Shown here: positions 54,669-64,000 of the stretch, in pieces | Numbering within the stretch: position 1 is the first letter of the stretch | Layout: each line of letters begins with the position of its first letter | The notes under the pieces: model-generated | What the model saw: the letters and a program-made list of their open reading frames with translations, nothing else | Database searches by the model: none | Told to the model about the DNA's origin: nothing | From: Symbiodinium natans | Taxonomy: Eukaryota; Sar; Dinophyceae; Suessiales; Symbiodiniaceae | DNA length: 64,000 bases | Reading direction: 5' to 3' | Assembly (NCBI GenBank): GCA_905221605.1 | Contig: CAJNDS010000178.1 | Location: forward strand, 1 to 64,000 | Position numbers and translations under genes: made by a program

Positions 54669-57035
54669 TCAATCTTGCAGACAAGGCCGCAGTTGCTTGA
54701 ACGCCTCCGGGAGCTTGTAGTTCAGAGCTGCCTGCCGTTGGCACGATTAGGGTTTAGGGCTTAGGGTTTAGGGGTTTAGGGTGGGACTTAGGGGATAAGT
54801 TATAAAGGTTTAGGATTTAGGGGTTTAGGGATTGGGGTCTAGGGCTTAGAGGTTGAGGGGAGAAGGGTTTAGGGGTTTAAGGGCTTAGGGTGTCAGGGTT
54901 TAAGGTCTAGGGTTTAAGGCTTCGCGTTTCGGGTTTTATGGGTCCAGGACGGTCTAGGGGTTTAGGGTTGGTTTAGGGTTTTCACAGTAGGTCTGTGGAA
55001 AACGTAGCTTAGTGTGCGGGGATTGGGGGGGGAGCATGTACCTAGACCCGAAAACCATAAAACTTGAACCCCAAACCCCAAACCCTAAACCCCAAGAGCT
55101 AAAACCTTAACCCCAAAGCCTAAACCCTAAGCCCAAAAACCCTAAGCCCTTCTTCTGCGCCATCCTGGTTTAGGGTTTAGGGTTGACAGAAGGCTTTCCA
55201 GATGAGAGGGGTTTAGGGGTGCTGGGGGTAGGGTTTCGGGGTTCGGGTTTCAGGGTTTCGAGTTTTAGGGTTCAGGGGCGTTGGGCTGTAGAATGTTAAG
55301 GTTTAAATAGGTTTCAGGCTTTGGGGCTAAGACCCTTAAACTCCAAAGCCTAAACCCTGACTCCTATGACATGTGAAGCCTGAAACCCTGAAGTACACAC
55401 AAGTGACTAACCCTAAACCCTGAACCCTCAACCCTAGGGTTCAGGGTTTAGGGGTTTAGGGTTTAGGGTATAGGGTATGGGGTTTAGGGTTTAGGGGTTT
55501 CAGGGTTTAGGGGTTTAGGGGCTTTAGGTTTTAGGGGTTCTCAGGGTTCAGGGCTTAGAGTAGCAAACGCTGACTGCCTGTACTGCAAAAGGTAATGGTC
55601 CGACCTCTCAAAAAACATGCCAACTCAAAACCCCAAACCCTAAACCCTAAACCCTAATCTACTACGAAAAGAACCCCCCCCCCCCCAGCGGCAAACCACC
55701 CGTGCCGGGACCTCAGCTTTCGCGATCTCCTCCTTCTCTGCACCCTCCACTAGGAGGCCCTGGAGTTGGGGGGCTCTTCGGGGTTTAGGGTTTAGGGTTT
55801 AGGGTTTAGGGGTTTAGGGGTTAGGGTTCAGGGGTTTAGGGGTTTTTGGGTTTAGGGTTTAGGGTTTGGGGTTTAGGGTTTGGGGCTTAGGGCTTGGGGT
55901 TTGGGATTTCGAGTTGGGGGGTTTCGTGCTCGGTCGGATTTGCGCCTGTCATCAAAGAGCGGGACTTTGCCGGCAGCGAATGTAAAATGAGCACCATACT
56001 TGACTTCTGGTGTAGGGGTTTAAGGAGGTTTGTTGCGTGTTTGGGGATGTTGAGAAGTTTTGGGGTGGTTCAGCAGTTTTGTTTTGCTGTGGCTAGGTTG
56101 GGAGGGCTCGGCATTTGGGGTTTTGGGAAGGGCTTGTCTTGGTCCTGGGGGTTCTTTGTGTGTCTGGCGATTAGGGGTGTAAATGGTTTTCTTAGTGATT
56201 CTTACTGCTAGTGGCGGGGTTTGTGAATTAGATGATTTATCCCGTAGAGGGTTCTTTGGGCGTTTAGAGGGTTCGGGATAAGGCTTGGAATGACGTGATC
56301 GGTGATCGCTCCCCCCTTTTTTTAAAGCCACCCCCCCGAATTGTAAAAACACTTTCCGGAAAATCCTCCCTGAAATCACCCTCACAATTTAACACCTATT
56401 CCGAATTAGGGAGTGGGTCCCAAGACCCTCAAACCAACCAAGTGTCTGTCTGTGCAAGTGAGTGAGTGAGTGAGTGAGTGAGTGTGTGTGTGTGTGAGTG
56501 AGTGGGTGAGTGGCTGCAAAGGCTCTGTCTGAGCCTTGCTGTGCTGCGTGAGTGGAGCTCTCTCTCTCTCTCTCTCTCTCTCTCGCTCTCTCTCGCTCTC
56601 TTTCTCAGTTTACACCCTAATTAAGTTTTAAATCATCCAGACCCTGAAGATTAGACCCTAAACCCTTTGGACCCACAACATGACATTTGGATAAAAACAT
56701 CCCCCTAATAATAAAAATGCTTTTCGAGTTTCTATTGGAGGGGGGGGGGCGTCTAACATCAGAGGAAGGGATCAGGTGTGGTTGACATAGTTTGCTTGGA
56801 AAGGTATTTTAGGGCTGAGGGTTCTTTGGGTTTTGGCTGGCGAGTTGGGAGCGCTTGATGGCCTATTGGTCGTTTCGGAGCTGCCCCTAAACCCTAAACC
56901 CTAAACCCTAAACCCTAAACCCTAAACCCTAAACCCTAAACCCTAAACCCTAAACCCTAAACCCAAAACCCCCTAAACCCCAAACCCGGCCTTGGCGAAG
57001 AAGTGGAGGACCTCTTCGTCCGTGAGCTTCGACAT
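54669..57035 (-). CDS. Unknown small protein, 5-exon model
   Basis: Exons 57035-56986 (ATG; MSKLTDEEVLHFFAKAG), about 56880-56839 (ETTNRPSSAPNSP, GC donor), 55759-55700 (LLVEGAEKEEIAKAEVPAR), 55164-55141 (DGAEEGLR), 54731-54669 (ALNYKLPEAFKQLRPCL, stop TGA). All junctions agree in phase (2, 0, 0, 0). About 79 residues, acidic, helical. Donors GTTTGGGG, GC, GTGGTT and GTTTTTGG; acceptors GGGGCAG, CTCCAG, ACCAG, GGCAG. Introns carry telomere-type repeats and microsatellites. Exon 2 is the least certain, and extra exons may have been missed in the long second intron. Function unknown. Confidence 0.5.
55563..56011 (+). CDS. Candidate plus-strand exons
   Basis: 55563-55589: TAG acceptor, NADCLYCK with a CXXC pair, then AAAAG|GTAATGG donor. 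55932-56011: VGFAPVIKERDFAGSECK, MSTILDFW. Both lie opposite the minus-strand model, inside or beside its introns. Not joined. Confidence 0.3.
56012..56640. other. Low-complexity and microsatellite region
   Basis: G/T-rich on the plus strand up to 56300. Then GAGT repeats (56457-56483), GT repeats (about 56484-56500) and CT repeats (56561-56605). Long open frames on both strands (about 56020-56385) are compositional. It lies in the second intron of the 54669-57035 model. Confidence 0.6.
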
Positions 57036-57359
57036 GATCCCACAAGGTATTGCGCGCAAAGGCAAAACGCTCAAAAGCAGATGGACAAGAGGATGGCTTT
57101 GGGACTGTTTGCAGTTTAGGGTTTAGGGTTATTAGGGTTTAGGGTTTAGGGTTTAGGGTTTGGGGTGCAAGTTCTGATTATAAGATCTTCGGCTCTGAAA
57201 ATTCCAGTGCTCAGGGTTTTCGAGGCTCAGGTGTTCGGGTTTCGATGCGCAACTGGCTCGGTGGAGGAGGGTGGGAGCACCTCAGTCCGAACCCCTAAAC
57301 CCTAAACCCTAAACCCTAAACCCTAAACCCTAAACCCTGAAACGCCTGAGCTTGCATCT

Positions 57360-57420
57360 CGTTGGCCAGTGTCGTGGCCCTGGCACCCCGCAAGTGCAAA
57401 ATCCCAGGGAAGACGCCCAA
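57360..57420 (-). CDS. Candidate minus-strand exon
   Basis: Reads GILHLRGARATTLANEMQ, ending CTCAG|GCGTTTCAGGG, a GC-type donor. The plus strand is also open. Upstream of the gene starting at 57035. Confidence 0.3.
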
Positions 57421-58369
57421 GCCCTAAACCCTACAACCCTACACCCCAAAACCTTAAAGCCCTAAACCCTAATACCCCCTAACGCCCTAAACCCCAAAAC
57501 CCTAAATCAGAAACCCTAAACCGCAAACCCTCATCCCTTGACCCTGGGCGCCCGGGGCCCCACCTACATCTCGAGCCAGAAGGAAAGCAAACGTTCTAGG
57601 GTTTAGGGTTTAGGGTTTAGGGTTTAAGGTTTAGGGTTTAGTGTTTCGGGTTTAGGGAAGAGAGGTTTAGGGTTTAGGGTTTAGGGTTTAGGGTTTGGGG
57701 TTTGGGGTTTAGGGTTCACACGGCTAAGGGTTTAGGGTTTTAGGGCCTATAGGGGGACTTAGGGCTTGGAGCTTGGGGTCATCCTTGAGCGGTAGGGCAC
57801 ACAAAGACCCCATACTGAGTTTATAGGGTTTAGGGTATAGGGTTTAGGGTTTAGAGTTTAGGGCTTAGGGTTTAGGGTTTAGGGTTTGGGGGAGTTGCGG
57901 AAGCCTATCATGGAGCACTGAAAAGAGCCATTGTGGGTTCAAGGTTTTAAGGTTTCGGGCTTGGGGGGTTAAGGCAGGGGGTTGAAGTTTACATTTACGG
58001 CTTGCAGGGTATAGGAGTCAATCTAGGGCGTTAGGGTTCAGATTGGAAGGGTTTTGGGCTTAGGTAGGGGGTCAGGGGGATACCCTGCCCGTTCCCAATA
58101 TTTACCCCTAAGCCCTAAACCCTAAACCACAGCGTTTGGGGAGTAAAGGGTGTCTAAAGGGTGTCATCCTTCATGGCGCGTGCTTGACAACCCGAATTAA
58201 ACTCAAAGCCCTGAAGTCAAAAACCCTCAAACCCCTAAAGCCCCAACGCCACAGCCCAAAAAACCCTTCATTTAAAACCCTAAAGGGTTTCGGGTTTAGG
58301 GTTCAGGGTTTGTAAACCCTAAGGCATTAATTTAGGGAGGGGGGGGGGGGGGGGGGGGGGGTTAAAGAC

Positions 58370-59202
58370 ACGAGCCGCTGAGATCCGAGCCCAAGACGGA
58401 CGCAGCCGGCGCAGAGAAGGGGGAGGCGCAAAGCTAAACCCTAAACCCTAAACCCTATACCCTGTGAAGGGCTCTGTCAAATGCTCAGGCGACAGGGTAG
58501 ACATGCTCCGGCCCCAAACGTTGTAGGATGCGTATAAGCCCAGAGCCCTCACATCCCCAAAACCCCACACCCAAGATCCCATAAACCCTAAACCCTAAAC
58601 CCTAAACCCTAAACCCTAAACCCTTTGAGCCCAAGGAGTCCAGGTCGGAGTGGCACATCTCAAATAGTGTTTCTGGTCTCGTTCGGGTCTTGTGTCTTTG
58701 GTTTCATAGCTAGTGGTGACTTTCGGTTTAGGGCTAGGGTTTAGGGCTGGGGTTTAGGGCTCGGGGATTTCGGGAACCTGACGAAAAAGTCCCCGCAACC
58801 GCCTTGTGCTCCGCTTGGGAAGAAGCATCTTCCTCGGTTCGACGTGAAAAAACAAGAATCGAACCCTAAACCCTAAACCCTAAACCCTAAACCCTAAATC
58901 CTAAAACCTAAACCCTAAACCGAGCAGCTTCTAGCCCTGCGAACCCTTGCAGTTTCGGGGTTATAGGGTTCAGGGTTTAGGGGTACTACTGGGGTTTAGG
59001 GTTTAGGGTTTAGGGTTTAAGCCGGGTTCCGCGTTTAAGTAGGGGTTTCGGGCTTCGGGCTCAGGGTTCGGGATTTATAAGGGCTTCGAAGAAGAACTCC
59101 GACAGTGGCAAAACTCGCCGACATCCCACGACCCAATCCCTAAGCCCAATTTTACGGAGTACCCTGAGCTCACTTATTTAAGGACGCACCCTTACCCCAA
59201 GT
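58370..59202 (+). CDS. Candidate plus-strand exons, one or two gene ends
   Basis: Islands 58370-58436 (SEPKTDAAGAEKGEAQ), 58623-58713 (PKESRSEWHISNSVSG, stop TAG), 58768-58864 (two open frames, for example KVPATALCSAWEEA), 59084-59202 (EEELRQWQNSPTSHDP, NFTEYPELTYLRTHP, stop TAG). Separated by arrays. Unknown products. Confidence 0.35.
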
Positions 59203-60330
59203 AGGGAGATTTGTATACTGCATGCTCATTACATGACTACAGCACATGCTTGGAGGATTAGCAGACTTAGTCGCTGGCTCTTAATTCCGGTCCCTTTCTA
59301 TTTTTGGGACGCTTTGCATTGTCGGTATTTTGCCGCCTAAACCCTAAACCCTAAACCCTAACCCCTAAAACCTAAACCCTAAACCCTAAAACCTAAACCC
59401 TAAACCACCCTAAACCCTAAACCCTAAACCCTAAACCCTAAACCCTAAACCCTCCACCTCCCCACATCCTCCCAGTAAGGCAGGAAGCAGGAGGACTCTG
59501 AGTCGCCACATCCACAGAGGCCTTGAAGGTGCATTTTGGAGGCGGCTCAGGGTCTCAGTAGGGTTTTTACCCTAAACCCTAAACCCTAAACCCCAAACCC
59601 TAAACCCTAAACCCTAAACCCTAAACCCTAAACCCTAAACCCCAAACCCCAGGTTCAGGGTTTAGGTCTTCATTAGGATGTAGGATCCCCGGGCTTAGGA
59701 TTACGATTTGGGGTTAGAGGGTCTTGAAAGCATGACCTGGTTGCCTTCTGAGAGATTTCTCCCTATCCCAGGCTAAACCTGTTGTGTAAAACTGCCTTTG
59801 CGCTGGGCTAAGCCGCCTGTGCCCTAAGCAGCTACAGTTGTAGCCCATGGGCAAACAATGTCCAGCACTACCTTGGGACCGGCTTGTCCTCGCATGCTTG
59901 GGGCGGCCGTAAACCCTAAAAGGGACCTGAGCTAGTTTGCCCAGTACCCTAGGATGAACAAGGGTGCCCCTGCTTTTGCTTCAAGGGGTTGAGAATTGAA
60001 CCGAGACCCCAAAAAGGGAAAGGGGGTACTACCGGGCATCAGGGAGTCATGGGGATCAGTCTGGCAGGGGACCTACCACATACCCCTTAGAAACCCCCCA
60101 GCAACCCAAGGGCCCATACTTCAGAACCCTTTACAGGAGGTGTAAGGGACCACATTAGGGGCCCATGTAACTACACTTACATAGCACAATGTCGCTGTTT
60201 CTACTGTGCCTGCTAACCCTAAACCCTAAACCCTAAACCCTAAACCCTAAACCCTAAACCCTAAACCCTAAGCCCTAAGCCCTAAACCCTAAACCCTAAA
60301 CCCTAAACCCTAAACCCTTCGCAGCTTTCA
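59203..60330. other. Unique DNA and arrays, no convincing gene
   Basis: CCCTAAA arrays at 59337-59455, 59570-59645 and 60212-60318. The island 59460-59545 is open on the minus strand (CTFKASVDVATQSPP). 59690-60200 is unique and has no exon-like frame that I would support. Confidence 0.45.
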
Positions 60331-60333
60331 AGA

Positions 60334-60730
60334 TCACAAGCTCTCAAGGTTGGTACAGTGCTCACTGGCCGCGCCCAGCAAGACAAGTCCAGTCTTGGCG
60401 GGAGACTTCCTGTTCGGTAGGAGTACTCGTACTTGGAGGTTCATGGTACTTATGAACCAATCATAACTGTACTTATCAATGTACTTAGAACCATATTAGG
60501 GCACTTAAGGGGCATACAAGTGGGTTATAAGTGCAGTTATAATTGGCTAATAAGTACTGTACCCCTAAAGCCTATAACCCTAAACCCTAAACCCTAAACC
60601 CTAAACCCTAAACCCTAAACCCCATGAACCTCCAGGTAGGAGCACTCCTCGCGCCACGTACGGCTACGGCTACGCCGTATGTCCTGCAGGCGGGGCAGGA
60701 CCCGCTGCCGCGCCTCCACGACGCAGCCGA
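60334..60730 (-). CDS. Last two exons of an unknown protein, split by a family C element
   Basis: Exon 60730-60646 (VGCVVEARQRVLPRLQDI, RSRSRTWREE) ends CGAGGA|GTGCTCC. Exon 60409-60334 starts after CGAACAG and reads KSPAKTGLVLLGAASEHC, then TGA. The GT-AG junction is phase 2 and continuous. The intron (60645-60410, 236 bp) is essentially one family C element. Upstream exons were not found. Confidence 0.5.
60420..60648 (-). mobile_element. Family C element, copy 4 = intron
   Basis: Ends GGAGTACTCGTACTTGGAGG and its near complement on the right, each followed by TTCATGG: 27-bp arms with about four mismatches. The CCCTAAA array (60560-60621) sits between TAAGTAC and CATGAACC in the right arm. 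Interior matches copy 3. Confidence 0.85.
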
Positions 60731-60759
60731 CTCGAGGGAGCAAGAGTCAGATGAAAACA

Positions 60760-60850
60760 CGTAGGGTTTAGGGTTTAGGGTTTAGGGTTTAGGGTTTAGG
60801 GTTTAGGGTTTAGGGTTTAGGGTTTAGGGTTTCGGGTTTCGGGTTTAGGG
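60760..60850 (+). repeat. TTTAGGG array
   Basis: Nine units then TTTCGGG variants, just upstream of the exon at 60730-60646. Confidence 0.85.
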
Positions 60851-61590
60851 TTTAGGGTTTGGGGTTAGACTGCCCGAGAGTGAAGGAGTCAGGGCTTTAG
60901 GGTTTGTGCTGAGATGTTGTACTACGGCTACTATAGGGTTTAGTGCAGTTTATGGTGCAGGGTTTAGGGCTGAGGGTTCGGAATCAACAAACCCCGCACA
61001 ATACTAAACCCCTAAGCCCTATGCCCCTAAACCCTGAACCCTAAACCGCCAAGCCCTGTACTCCTAAACCCTACAAACCCTAAAAACACTAAAAACCCTA
61101 AGAAACATTTCAAAACCCTGACAAACCCTAAAAACCCCCATAAGACCTAGAAAACCCTGACAGACCTCCTGAGACCCCTGGCCGGCGCGGCAGGCACTGG
61201 CGGTGGCGCTGGCGGCTGCGGCACGCAGAGAGGGACCATCTGGCAAGGGGGGGGAGGGCTTCAAGCTTCTGTTGGGGCTTCTCTTGGGTCTAGGGTGTTT
61301 AGGGTGTTTAGGGTGTTGAGGGTGTTGAGGGTGTTTAGGGCGTTTGGAGCGTAGACTCAGGAAATGTCCACCCTAAACCCGAAGCCCTAAACACATAAAC
61401 GACTTGAACTTAGCCCTCCAGTGAAATGAGGGGGTTGCGGGCTTAGTTTTCTTTTCGTATTTGGGGTTTAAACTGAGTTGTTCGTTCCCTGCGGCGCGTC
61501 TTTCTGAGGAGTCACTGCGGTATGATCAGCCCTAAACCCCACAGCAAGGACTATTGGAGGGACCAGGGGTTATGCTTAGGTATATCGGAA

Positions 61591-61660
61591 AATGTATGGG
61601 TCATATAGGGGAACAAGATTAGGGGTCCCTTCAAGGTACCCCCTAAATACTACAATGCCA
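61591..61660 (+). mobile_element. Family D-like fragment
   Basis: ATATAGGGGAACAAGATTAG, GGGTCCCTTCAAGGTACCCC resembles one arm of family D. The partner arm is not clear. Confidence 0.4.
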
Positions 61661-61721
61661 AGCTGTTTCAGCCCCCTCATTCAAACCCTTAAACCCTAAA
61701 CCCCAAACCCTAAACCCCAAA

Positions 61722-63030
61722 ACCCTCAAGGCTGCCTGTAGTGGCGCACGCTGCTGTTCGGCCAGGGCCCCCATGAGCAACTTCCGCTCCTGACGGGTTC
61801 AGGGTTTGGGGGTTTAGGGTGTTTAGGGTGTTTAGGGTGTTTAGGGTGTTTAGGGTTTAGGGTGTATATAAGGCTTGGGTTGAGGGTTTCGGGGGTTTAG
61901 GGGTTTGGGGTTTAGAGAATTAGGGTTTAGGGTTTTGGGGTTTAGGGTTGAGGGTTTAAGGCTGAGGGTTTAGGGCTTAGGGTTGAGGGTTTTGGGCTTA
62001 GGGGTTTGGGGCTCAGGGTTTAGCGCTTAGGGTCTAGGGTTTAGGGGTATAGTGCTTCAGGGCTGGGGCTCTGAGGTTTAGGGCTTAGGGTTTAGGGTGT
62101 AGAGCTTAGGGTTCGGGGTTTAGGGTGTCAGGGTATCACCGGATGAAGGGCGCCCAATTTCATCATAAGGCTGCGAAAAATCAAGTACCCAACAAAAACA
62201 GAAACTACCATTGAGCGGGCGGCAAGATTCAAAGGAGCAAAAGTCGAACAGACGTGTGAGGGCAAGGGTATCGGCTTGGGCATTAGGTAGGGTTTAGGGC
62301 TTCGGGTTTATTTGTTTCGGCTGAGGGTTTAGGGTCTAGGGTTTCGCCAGAAAAGACCACATTCAAAGGGCATCGTTTTGGTTTTGGTATGACGAACCGC
62401 TTTGCCAGGCATCTGCACGCCCACTGTGCTGCAGCGAGTTCCGGCTCGCGTGAGGGCTCAAAAGGTCGCCTCTGCGGTTGTTTGCCTTCAACCCTACACC
62501 CTAAAAGTCAACACCCTGAACTAAATCCTAAAACAACTGACCCCTAAACTCAAAACCCTAAAGCACCTGAACCCTAAACTCCAGAGCCTCAATCCCGCAA
62601 ACCCCAAACTGAAAACCCGAAATCCCTAAACTCAAAACTCGAAAACCCAAACCATGACCTCTGAACCCTGACACCTAAACCCTAACTTCCCCTTAAACCC
62701 TAAACCCTAAGCCCCTAAACCCTAAACCGGAAACCCTAAAAACTCGGCATCTTCCACCTTGAACTAGCAATCCTTAGTAGGGATTATAGTACTCCCTATC
62801 ATAATCTCGACCAGTGAGGACTGTTAGTATAAGGGGGAACATCCCAACAAAAAACCTCCAAAACCCTAAGCCCTAAGCCCTAAGCCCTAAGCCCTAAGCC
62901 CTAAGCCCTAAGCCCTAAACCCTAAACCCTAAACCCTAAACCCTAAATCAAGAAAACCCCAAAACAGCTCGACTCCTCCACCTGAGCCGCCGCAGCGCGG
63001 ACGCTTTCGGCGAAGGCGGCCTGGCCATGC
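61722..63030 (-). CDS. Minus-strand exons, at least one gene end
   Basis: Islands 63030-62972 (EHGQAAFAESVRAAAAQ), 62480-62367 (RRGDLLSPHASRNSLQHS, DAWQSGSSYQNQNDA, stop TGA) and 61790-61722 (CGTCAG acceptor, RKLLMGALAEQQRAPLQ, GC donor). The first and last are helical and Ala/Gln-rich. The middle one ends a reading frame, so the last belongs to another gene or the stop lies past a donor. Confidence 0.4.
62758..62848 (+). mobile_element. Family A element, copy 4 (left arm decayed)
   Basis: AGTAGGGATTATAGTACTCC, then GAGGACTGTTAGTATAAGGG and GGAACATCCCAA. Directly followed by repeats grading into CCCTAAG units (62870-62925). Confidence 0.8.
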
Positions 63031-63034
63031 TCGA

Positions 63035-64000
63035 GTTCAGGGCTTAGGGGTTTAGGGTTTAGGGTTTAGGGTTTAGGGTTTGGGGTTTAGGGTTTAGGGT
63101 TTGGGGTTTAGGGTTTGGGGTTTAGGGTTTGGGGTTTAGGGTTTGGGGTTTAGGGTTTAGGGTTTAGGGTTTAGGGTTTGGGGTTTGGGGTTTAGGGTTT
63201 GGGGTTTAGGGTTCAGGGTTTGGGGTTTCGGGTTTAGGGCTTAGGGTTCAGGGTTTGGGGTTTAGGGTTTGGGGTTTAGGGTTTAGGGTGCAGGGTTTGG
63301 GGTTCAGGGTTTGGGGTTTGGGGTTGAGGGTTTGGGGTTGAGGGGTCTGGGGCTTAAGCTGCCTAACCCCTGAGCCCTGAACGCTAGACCCTAAACCCCA
63401 AACCCCAATCCCTGAGCCCTGAACCCCAACCGATAAACCTCAAACCGGAGCGTCTCGAAGCTTTATTTGTTTGATTTGAGTGAAGGGGGAGGGGGGGGGG
63501 GGGGGGGGGCGGGGGGCAGAGCCCTAACCCCTGAACCCTAAGACGTTCAGGTTTGGGGCGCAGGTTTGATTTTAAATGTCAGGGGATGTTTAGGGTTTAG
63601 GGTTTAGGGTTTAGGGTTTGGGGTTTGGGGTTCAGGGTTCAGGGTTTAGGGTTGCGCTTTAGGAGGTTGCAGGCTGACGGACTTTGGAGTTTAGAAAGTC
63701 GAGGATTATAGGCTCTTCAGGGGAGGGCTAAGGCTTAATTAGGGTTTAGGGAGGGCTTGTTTTTTCAACTCTGGTATTCCCGAAAAGTATACACTCACCA
63801 ATGTCCAGGCTTTAGGAAGTCCGGGGTTTTAGAAGGTAAGGGTGTAAGCACGCTTCTATCTAAGTTGCGATGTTTCGGCACCCTAAACCCTAAACCCTAA
63901 ACCCTAAACCCTAAACCCCCTAAACCCTAAACCCTAAATCCTAAACCCCCTAAACCCTAAACCCTAAATCAGGTTTAGGGTCTTAGCTGCTTTGGGGAGG
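63035..64000 (+). repeat. Telomere-type arrays to the window end
   Basis: TTTAGGG alternating with TTTGGGG (63048-63345), a G run (63490-63512), TTTAGGG (63592-63650) and CCCTAAA (63882-63968, with CCCCCTAAA variants). Unique pieces at 63360-63480 and 63650-63880 show no exon. Confidence 0.7.

Noticed and set aside
56020-56385. Two overlapping frames of more than 100 codons on opposite strands
   Set aside because: The region is strongly G/T-skewed, both translations are low-complexity, and it lies in an intron of the 54669-57035 model.
1-64000. tRNA, rRNA or spliced-leader RNA genes
   Set aside because: I saw no cloverleaf with A and B boxes, no rRNA-like stretch and no full leader sequence by eye; a covariance-model search was not possible.

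Overview
The window is nuclear DNA of an alga-like eukaryote, most probably a dinoflagellate. The grounds are: 7-bp TTTAGGG/CCCTAAA telomere-type repeats in great abundance and in both orientations; short exons with GT, GC and GA donor sites; short inverted-repeat elements that sit as introns (introners, a class known from dinoflagellates); GC-rich exons; and one long intronless gene. There is no rRNA, tRNA, prokaryotic operon or virus that I can support. The species is not identifiable from what I see.

The apparent picture, some sixty telomeric arrays separated by 80-150 bp of unique DNA, resolves when the unique islands are translated. Many islands are exons and the telomeric arrays lie in the introns between them. 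The clearest case is a seven-exon cyclophilin-type peptidyl-prolyl isomerase gene (minus strand, 7011 to 4354). Its exons join in phase into about 216 residues, although every intron holds telomere-type repeats. Phase-consistent models were also built for unknown proteins at 7981-9146 (+), 30561-31399 (+), 52039-54573 (+), 54669-57035 (-) and 60334-60730 (-). A metallophosphoesterase-like gene lies at about 17.3-20.2 kb (-). Further exon runs without a recognised product lie at 9.5-12.6, 27.0-27.7, 39.1-43.5, 46.7-51.1 and 61.7-63.0 kb (all -), plus scattered plus-strand exons.

Layout: 1-386 repeats and a palindrome; 620-2164 an intronless MATE transporter (-); 2.4-4.35 kb degenerate repeats; 4.35-21.2 kb intron-rich genes on both strands; 21.4-26.25 kb a 4.8-kb foldback element with a second foldback nested in it; 26.3-44.0 kb exons and arrays; 44.06-45.49 kb another foldback; 45.8-63.0 kb exons and arrays; 63.0-64.0 kb repeats.

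At least five families of about 90-240 bp inverted-repeat elements (called A, B, C, D, E here, plus a pair G) recur in the introns. In families B, C and G the telomeric array sits inside the element, in B at the same internal place and orientation in all four copies. In one gene (60.3-60.7 kb) a family C element coincides almost exactly with the intron. The working idea is that introner-like mobile elements carrying telomeric repeats created or enlarged many introns here and spread interstitial telomere repeats through genes. Exon calls are by eye, without transcript data; outside the named models they should be read as candidates.
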